In this document: positions 7,117 to 10,766 of the stretch, in pieces
How the letters are laid out: each line of letters begins with the position of its first letter
How positions within the stretch are numbered: position 1 is the first letter of the stretch
From: CAZHOV01 sp964534315
GTDB lineage: Bacteria; Bacteroidota; Bacteroidia; Chitinophagales; Saprospiraceae
Direction of reading: 5' to 3'
DNA length: 10,766 nt
NCBI GenBank assembly: GCA_964534315.1
Contig: CAZHOV010000189.1
Coordinates: 1-10,766 of the forward strand
Program-made: the position numbers and the translations under genes
The notes under the pieces: model-generated
What the model was told of the DNA's origin: nothing
The model's input: only the letters and a program-made list of their open reading frames with translations
The model's database searches: none

Positions 7117-7190
7117 GGAGACGAAGACGTCTCCAACAGCAGAGAGACGAGGAAGTCTCCGACAGCATGTGACGGGTACGTCTCCAATAG
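7117..7190. repeat. REP-like hairpin cluster upstream of the Crp-type regulator
   Basis: Three members of the GGAGACG family lie here in plus orientation. GGAGACGAAGACGTCTCC is at 7117-7134 with tail AACAGCA. A degenerate copy with GAGAC/GTCTC arms is at 7143-7160 with tail GACAGCAT. A decayed copy, GACG-GGTA-CGTC, is at 7171-7182 with tail CAATAGC. The cluster ends about 12 bases before the -33-like element of the regulator promoter. Confidence 0.75.
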
Positions 7191-7202
7191 CTTACGAGAA
7201 CA

Positions 7203-7232
7203 TTTGTAAACTAATCGTTTTTATTATCTTTA
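7203..7232 (+). promoter_or_regulatory. Candidate promoter of the Crp/Fnr-type regulator
   Basis: TTTG (7203-7206) matches the -33 box. TATCTTTA (7225-7232) matches TAnnTTTG at all but the last position. The spacer is 18 bases. Transcription would start around 7239, about 28 bases before the ATG at 7267. Confidence 0.45.
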
Positions 7233-7266
7233 TTGCATTACCTTTTTCGATCATAATGACAGCTTG

Positions 7267-7890
7267 ATGGAATCAATTAAACAGCGACTTTCCTTTTTAA
7301 ACCGGAGTTTGGTGGAGGAGTTATTGGCAGACTCCAAGATAGCCCAATTTCCAAAAGGGACGGAAATTCTGCGGGAGGAGCAGTACGTAAAAGTATTGCC
7401 GATTGTTGTGGAGGGCTTGGTGAAGGTATGTTCCACCTTTAAAGACCGGGAGTTGTTATTGTATTATATCGAACCATCACAGAGTTGTGTGATGTCCTTC
7501 TCTGCAGCTTTGTCCAACAAGCCCAGCAGGGTTTATGCCCGGACGGAGGAGGATTCAACTATTGTCCTGATACCCGCCGATAAGCTTCCCGTATGGATAA
7601 AGGCTTATCCTGATTTTAATGAATTATTCTACCGGCAATATGATCTGCGGTATTCTGAATTATTATATACCATTGAACAATTGCTCTTGAATAAAATGGA
7701 CCAGCGGTTGTTTGAATATTTAAGAAATAAATCTACATTAATTAACCATAAACCCATAAAGCTCAGCCACGGGCAGATCGCTAATGAGCTGGGTACAGCC
7801 CGCGAAGTGATTAGCCGCACCATAAAAAAGCTGGAGACAGAAGGCAGGCTCGTACAAGGCCGGGACGGAATAGAAATAATCGGGAAGTAG
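7267..7890 (+). CDS. Crp/Fnr-family transcriptional regulator
   Basis: A 207-residue one-component regulator. Residues about 10-125 form the cyclic-nucleotide-binding-like beta roll, recognisable from FPKGTEILREEQYVKVLPIV and VEGLVKV. A long dimerisation helix follows (about 115-150). The C-terminal winged helix-turn-helix spans about 150-205, with the Crp-type recognition pattern LSHGQIANELGTAREVISRT followed by IKKLETEGRL. The phosphate-binding cassette normally needed for cAMP (an FGE...R-S/T pattern) is not evident, and the cysteines do not form an FNR iron-sulphur cluster motif, so the effector is unknown. I prefer the ATG at 7267 to the TTG one codon earlier. It is followed on the same strand by a promoter-like box and a DUF2892 membrane-protein gene. 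Regulators of this kind often sit beside their target, so control of that gene is a reasonable inference. Confidence 0.9.
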   Translation: MESIKQRLSFLNRSLVEELLADSKIAQFPKGTEILREEQYVKVLPIVVEGLVKVCSTFKDRELLLYYIEPSQSCVMSFSAALSNKPSRVYARTEEDSTIVLIPADKLPVWIKAYPDFNELFYRQYDLRYSELLYTIEQLLLNKMDQRLFEYLRNKSTLINHKPIKLSHGQIANELGTAREVISRTIKKLETEGRLVQGRDGIEIIGK

Positions 7891-7895
7891 TAACT

Positions 7896-7933
7896 GCAGT
7901 CACTGCTTTATACACACCAAGTCTATATCTTTG
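7896..7933 (+). promoter_or_regulatory. Promoter with possible operator ahead of the DUF2892 gene
   Basis: TATCTTTG (7926-7933) matches the TAnnTTTG -7 box perfectly. Where the -33 box should lie, there is an 11-bp inverted repeat GCAGT-C-ACTGC (7896-7906) instead of a clear TTTG. A promoter with a weak -33 box and a dyad at that spot is what an activator-dependent promoter would look like. The adjacent Crp-type protein is the obvious candidate to bind there, but that is inference. Transcription should start near 7939. Confidence 0.45.
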
Positions 7934-7943
7934 TATAAAAAGG

Positions 7944-8039
7944 ATGAAAAACAAAGTCATTAAGCTCCTATTAGTTTGTGTTTTGTGCTTTTCATTGATT
8001 TATCTTCTTGTAAGCGTTATTAATTATTTCATTGCTTAA
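7944..8039 (+). CDS. Possible 31-residue hydrophobic peptide
   Basis: ATG at 7944 opens a 31-codon frame ending TAA at 8037-8039. The product starts MKNKVIK and continues as an almost unbroken hydrophobic stretch (LLLVCVLCFSLIYLLVSVI) ending NYFIA, which would make one transmembrane helix with a positive N-terminus. AGG directly precedes the ATG, and the -7 box at 7926-7933 would give a leader of only a few bases. It ends 16 bases before the DUF2892 start. I do not recognise it. It may be a real small membrane protein, a leader peptide for the next gene, or a chance frame in AT-rich DNA. Confidence 0.4.
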   Translation: MKNKVIKLLLVCVLCFSLIYLLVSVINYFIA

Positions 8040-8055
8040 CAAAAAAATTATTGTT

Positions 8056-8268
8056 ATGAAAAAGAACATGGGTACTACCGATCGATTAATCCGGGTAATC
8101 ATTGCTGCTGTCGTTGCTGTTTTATTTTTCACGAATGTGATTACTGGTACGCTAGGAATAGTGTTGTTGGTGTTGGCCGGGATATTTGTTTTGACCAGCC
8201 TGGTGAGTTTTTGCCCGTTGTATGCGCCTTTTGGGTTGAGGACGTGTAAGGTGAAGGAGGCGTCGTAA
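8056..8268 (+). CDS. DUF2892 / YgaP-type small inner-membrane protein
   Basis: A 70-residue membrane protein. The N-terminal MKKNMGTTDRLIRV matches the polar entry motif of DUF2892 (the transmembrane domain also found at the C-terminus of the rhodanese YgaP). Two transmembrane helices follow (about 11-27 and 31-52), then the family's CPLYAPFG motif with Cys53 and a second cysteine, Cys64, near the end. The family's biochemical role is not settled; links to sulphur or persulphide handling come from the YgaP fusion only. I chose the ATG at 8056 because the upstream TTG at 8032 would add unneeded residues and overlap the small ORF. An A-rich leader precedes the start, as is usual in Bacteroidota. 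It is probably transcribed from the promoter at 7896-7933 and is the likely partner or target of the Crp-type regulator. Confidence 0.85.
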   Translation: MKKNMGTTDRLIRVIIAAVVAVLFFTNVITGTLGIVLLVLAGIFVLTSLVSFCPLYAPFGLRTCKVKEAS

Positions 8269-8269
8269 C

Positions 8270-8293
8270 GCCGTAATGCCATAACGGCTTAAC
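8270..8293. repeat. Short octamer run after the DUF2892 stop codon
   Basis: GCCGTAAT, GCCATAAC and GGCTTAAC follow in tandem directly after the TAA stop. They share period 8 and a TAAC/TAAT end with the octamer array at 6465-6539. In both places an octamer run precedes a copy of the 146-bp module. Confidence 0.55.
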
Positions 8294-8307
8294 TGAGGTA
8301 ACAAGGT

Positions 8308-8475
8308 GTAGGCTCCAGTAATTGAGATGAGGAGGTGTCTACCAGCAGGGTTTGAGCCTCTCCCCGGCCCTCTCCAGAGGAGAGGGAGGGCTTATGATGG
8401 GGACGAGACGTCCTAATAAGGTAAGTTGGAGACGAGGACGTCTCCAACAGCATGTGACGAGGACGTCCCCAATAG
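8308..8475. repeat. 146-bp repeat module copy B plus one decayed hairpin
   Basis: Positions 8308-8453 align without gaps to 6613-6758, with six differences. The module again holds the CCCTCTCC-AGA-GGAGAGGG hairpin, the GGACG-AGA-CGTCC hairpin (8401-8413) and GGAGACG-AGGA-CGTCTCC (8428-8445, tail AACAGCA). A further partial copy, GACG-AGGA-CGTC (8456-8467), follows with tail CCAATAGCAGG. The block lies between the convergent DUF2892 and EAD11/receiver genes and ends about 20 bases before the stop codon of the latter. Confidence 0.85.
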
Positions 8476-8497
8476 CAGGACCAGCTTCCCCCTGCTT

Positions 8498-9241
8498 TCA
8501 GTATTTCCGTTGTATCACGTCCATCACCAGGTGGAAGAGGTTGTTGGGAAGATCGGCGATGCCGAAGGCGTAAGGAGGGACCCCCTTGGAGCGATCGACG
8601 GAGCTGGTGTAGAAGATGAGGGGGATGTCGATGCCTTTTTGGAGGAGCGCTTTATGGAAGTCGAAGCCTTCGGAATAATTGGTTCCTCTTTTGATATCAG
8701 AGAGGAGTAGTTGGTAGTTGTTGGCCTGGATGAGTTCCAGGGCTTGCCCGGAAGAGGTGGCCAGATCGAATTTCAAGCCGATGGCTTCCAGGATACTGAT
8801 CTCATACGTGATATTGTCCGAAAAATTGTCGATCCAGAGGGTGGGAAATTCGATCTTTTTCTCTTTGATATCGGACAGGCGTTCGAATAGCACATCTTTT
8901 ACCTCGCCCGTCAAGGGTTGAACGCCTCTTTCTTTGATCGACTGATCCAGCCCGGTCTCTGCCTTATCGTAGGATTGAAATTTTTCGGGGTCGTTTTGTA
9001 TTTCTTCGAGCAATTCGATGATGCCATCTCTGACCTGGTTGATGACCAGCGTTTCATCCTCATACTTGATCACTCCACGCCGATAATCCGAATTGGCTTT
9101 TTTGAAACGGGCCAGTAAGGCTAGTGCATCATTGACTAGCGCCGAACTGGATAGCGAAAAGATACTCTGCAGCTTTTTGAGCACCTGTTCTATTTTCCCT
9201 TTTATTAAATCGTCTTGCAGTTGGGTAATGGTTGCTTGCAT
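8498..9241 (-). CDS. EAD11-like domain plus degenerate response-regulator receiver domain
   Basis: A 247-residue soluble protein. Residues about 5-82 are all-helical and resemble Effector-Associated Domain 11, a Bacteroidota adaptor domain predicted to recruit effectors in NTPase-based conflict systems: DLIKGKIEQVLKKL, then ALALLARFKKANSDYRRGVI, then a helix ending IIELLEEI. A charged linker (83-130) leads to a CheY-like receiver domain (about 132-247): strand TLWIDN (Asp138), LLLSDIKR with the candidate phospho-acceptor Asp182, and IFYTSS (Thr212). The usual lysine after strand 5 seems replaced (ADLPNN), and only one acidic residue stands where receivers have a pair, so phosphorylation may be altered or lost. 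No DNA-binding or enzymatic output domain is present. The ATG start at 9241 has a weak TAAATTTA -7-like box at 9265-9272. Both flanks carry REP-like hairpins. The EAD11 call is from recognition alone and could be wrong in subtype. Confidence 0.7.
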   Translation of the reverse strand: MQATITQLQDDLIKGKIEQVLKKLQSIFSLSSSALVNDALALLARFKKANSDYRRGVIKYEDETLVINQVRDGIIELLEEIQNDPEKFQSYDKAETGLDQSIKERGVQPLTGEVKDVLFERLSDIKEKKIEFPTLWIDNFSDNITYEISILEAIGLKFDLATSSGQALELIQANNYQLLLSDIKRGTNYSEGFDFHKALLQKGIDIPLIFYTSSVDRSKGVPPYAFGIADLPNNLFHLVMDVIQRKY

Positions 9242-9287
9242 GGTAGGTTAATTGGATTCAGGGGTAAATTTAGGAAAAAAATTAAGG

Positions 9288-9391
9288 GGGGACGGGGACG
9301 TCCCCGGAAGTAGGGATGGAGACGAGGACGTCTCCAGCAGGAGGTGGAGACGAGACGTCCCCATAAGCAGGATGGAGACGAGGACGTCTCC
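9288..9391. repeat. REP-like hairpin cluster upstream of the EAD11/receiver gene
   Basis: Four stem-loops of the family lie here in plus orientation. GGGGACG-GGGA-CGTCCCC is at 9288-9305. GGAGACG-AGGA-CGTCTCC is at 9318-9335 with tail AGCAGG. GGAGACG-AGA-CGTCCCC (one mismatch) is at 9346-9362 with tail ATAAGCAGG. GGAGACG-AGGA-CGTCTCC is at 9374-9391 with tail ACCAGCA. The first copy keeps pairing although both arms have changed from A/T to G/C at the third stem position. Confidence 0.88.
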
Positions 9392-9417
9392 ACCAGCATG
9401 TATTTTTAAGAGCATAT

Positions 9418-9441
9418 ATGGCTCATGGGTCCATGAGCCAT
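9418..9441. terminator. Perfect 10-bp hairpin downstream of the Kelch gene
   Basis: ATGGCTCATG (9418-9427) pairs exactly with CATGAGCCAT (9432-9441) around loop GGTC. It lies 18 bases beyond the stop of the minus-strand Kelch gene, so it may end or protect that transcript, though no U run follows on that strand. On the plus strand it is followed by CCTCACCAGCAGG, the same kind of tail that follows the GGAGACG hairpins, so it may instead be a member of the repeat family with a different stem. Confidence 0.55.
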
Positions 9442-9459
9442 CCTCACCAGCAGGTATTT

Positions 9460-10686
9460 TTATTTCTTTACGATTTTTTTGACCAACCGGGTATCCTGAA
9501 CAATAGCTTCCAGGTGGTAGAGCCCGGCGGGTAGAAAATTGAGGTCTAACACTGTAGGTAGCGCACCATTTTGATAGAAGGTGGTGCGGCCCAGGTTATC
9601 CAGGATGCGTAGTTCGCCTTCTGCGGTGATGAATGCTTCTTTCCAGTTGAATTGGATCTGCTGGGTAAAGGGATTGGGAAATACCTCAAAGAGCGATGGA
9701 TCGGTAGTCAGGTTTTGAGTGGAGACCGTGACGTCCTCTTCCAGTTGAAACCTAAAATTTTCGATCGCTTCGTAGTCGAGCTCTCCGAAGATGTTGGTAG
9801 GGCCACTGAGGAGGTAGACCCAGCCGTCGAGGACAAAGGAAGTTGGGGCCCAACGTGACCAGCCCGGGTGAGGCGGTAAGGCTTCCCATAGATCCAATTC
9901 CGGATCATAGGACCAAAATTCGCCTTCTTCCATTGAGGTGTGATCTTGTCCGTCGCCGCTTAAGACGTATCCTTTTCCTTCATAAGAAAATTGGGTGCCT
10001 GCTACCCGCCCTTCGGAAGGGAGTGAAGCCATCTCGGTCCACTCTTCTGTAGCCGGATCATAGCGGTACCATCGATTAGAAATGAAATTATCGCCATGTC
10101 CAAAGCCGGCATATACATAGTCGCCAATACCAAACTGAAAGGGATGATGCCGCGGTAAGCCCGGGAAAGAAGGCTTTTGCTCCCAGCTATCGGTAGCCAT
10201 ATCGTATTCCCACCAGTCATTTAGGTTGCCCTGTTGGGAGCCTCCCAATCCTACAAAAATTTTATCGTTGTGTGCAATAAAGGCAGGGTGTACCCTTGGT
10301 GTGCAGGGGCAAGGAGCCAATTCTGTCCATTCTTTTGTAACCGGATCAAACATCCACAGGTCGTCCATATAAGCCGACCCGCTGAAGCCGAAGCCAAAAT
10401 AAGCTTTACCGTCCCAGGTATCGCCGATCCCGAATCCGCGGGGTCCACCCGGGAAGTCGTCTAATTGGGTCCAGGTTTCTGTTGTGGCATCGTATTCATA
10501 AAAATCGTCGACGTAAGCAAATTCGGATGCTCCGGCAACAAAATACCCTTTATCTTCGAAGGCGAAGGCGTAGGAGTGATCGGTAGCTGCCGGTATCGGT
10601 AGGGGGCCGACTAGTTCCCATTCTTGCTGGGCGGAGATAGTAGCTAAAGTGATTAGCGTAAAAAAAAGGGTATAAAGTAATTTCAT
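9460..10686 (-). CDS. Secreted Kelch-repeat beta-propeller protein with T9SS sorting domain
   Basis: A 408-residue exported protein. Residues 1-20 are a signal peptide ending TISAQ. Residues about 25-318 hold five to six Kelch blades, seen as repeats of a hydrophobic strand with Gly-Gly or Gly-Phe-Gly, then Y/F-x-Y/F-D-P/A-T-x-x-W: FYEYDATTETW (62-72), LWMFDPVTKEW (110-120), WWEYDMATDSW (158-168), WYRYDPATEEW (206-216) and FWSYDPELDLW (257-267). This predicts a six-bladed propeller used for binding protein or glycan. No galactose-oxidase catalytic residues were recognised. Residues about 330-408 are a T9SS type A C-terminal domain (FEVFPNPFTQQIQF, then GLYHLEAIVQDTRLVKKIVKK-like end). The product should therefore be surface-exposed or released. 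It lies 218 bases upstream of the EAD11/receiver gene on the same strand, with hairpins between, so co-transcription is doubtful. Its ligand is unknown. Confidence 0.92.
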   Translation of the reverse strand: MKLLYTLFFTLITLATISAQQEWELVGPLPIPAATDHSYAFAFEDKGYFVAGASEFAYVDDFYEYDATTETWTQLDDFPGGPRGFGIGDTWDGKAYFGFGFSGSAYMDDLWMFDPVTKEWTELAPCPCTPRVHPAFIAHNDKIFVGLGGSQQGNLNDWWEYDMATDSWEQKPSFPGLPRHHPFQFGIGDYVYAGFGHGDNFISNRWYRYDPATEEWTEMASLPSEGRVAGTQFSYEGKGYVLSGDGQDHTSMEEGEFWSYDPELDLWEALPPHPGWSRWAPTSFVLDGWVYLLSGPTNIFGELDYEAIENFRFQLEEDVTVSTQNLTTDPSLFEVFPNPFTQQIQFNWKEAFITAEGELRILDNLGRTTFYQNGALPTVLDLNFLPAGLYHLEAIVQDTRLVKKIVKK

Positions 10687-10725
10687 AATGATAATTTATT
10701 ATGTGAATTTGTTTAAGCGGCAAAT

Positions 10726-10755
10726 CAAAATTGCTTGTAGAATAATTTGTTCGAA
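10726..10755 (-). promoter_or_regulatory. Weak candidate promoter of the Kelch gene
   Basis: On the minus strand, CAATTTTG (10726-10733) matches TAnnTTTG with one mismatch. TTCG (10752-10755), 18 bases upstream, is one mismatch from the -33 box TTTG. This would give a leader of about 35 to 40 bases. An overlapping alternative, TTGATTTG, also has one mismatch. The remaining bases to the window end show nothing else. Confidence 0.3.
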
Positions 10756-10766
10756 TGAAATTGACT

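Noticed and set aside
8352..8710. Plus-strand ORFs of 73 and 94 codons
   Set aside because: They run through the 146-bp module and then antisense to the EAD11/receiver gene, whose own frame is far more protein-like.
6613..9391. Restriction-site meaning of the repeated GACGTC/CGTCTC words
   Set aside because: The words follow necessarily from the palindromic stem, and no restriction-modification gene is present in the window.
1..10766. tRNA or rRNA genes
   Set aside because: No cloverleaf with a TTCRA T-loop or rRNA-like conserved stretch was seen in the intergenic regions.

Overview
The window looks like chromosomal DNA from a member of the Bacteroidota, most likely near the Saprospiria (Lewinella/Haliscomenobacter-like). 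Four things point there. Two large secreted proteins end in type IX secretion (T9SS) C-terminal sorting domains. Several start regions carry the Bacteroidota -7 box TAnnTTTG. One protein has an N-terminal region that resembles Effector-Associated Domain 11 (EAD11). The gaps between genes are packed with small palindromes of a kind common in that group. No sequence search was possible, so the taxonomy is inference.

Layout. Positions 1-336 hold intergenic palindromes and a terminator-like hairpin downstream of a minus-strand 1018-residue S8 (subtilisin-like) exoprotease with PKD and T9SS domains (337-3393). A gene-poor gap (3394-4054) contains six copies of a 23-bp tandem repeat followed by a perfect hairpin. 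Next come two minus-strand genes: a LolA-like periplasmic lipoprotein carrier (4055-4687, with a good promoter of its own) and, upstream of it, a FAD-dependent oxidoreductase of the CrtISO/retinol-saturase type (4824-6455). The last codons of the oxidoreductase lie inside a 25-bp-arm palindrome. Its apparent TTG start sits beside an octamer tandem repeat.

From 6465 to 7190 there is no credible gene. The stretch holds two families of short stem-loops. On the plus strand follow a Crp/Fnr-type regulator (7267-7890), a strong promoter-like box, a possible 31-residue hydrophobic peptide (7944-8039) and a 70-residue DUF2892/YgaP-like membrane protein (8056-8268). A second copy of a 146-bp repeat module lies at 8308-8453. 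After it comes a minus-strand protein with an EAD11-like N-terminus and a degenerate response-regulator receiver domain (8498-9241), then another stem-loop cluster, then a minus-strand Kelch-propeller protein with a T9SS tail (9460-10686).

Working picture. The protease and the Kelch protein are secreted or surface-anchored cargo. The oxidoreductase and LolA-like protein may serve envelope lipid or pigment metabolism. The Crp-like regulator probably controls the neighbouring membrane-protein gene. The most unusual features are a REP-like stem-loop family (about sixteen copies, all in one orientation, with changes that largely preserve pairing) that brackets the Crp/DUF2892 and EAD11/receiver cassettes, and the EAD11/receiver protein itself, a plausible orphan adaptor for conflict or signalling NTPase systems.
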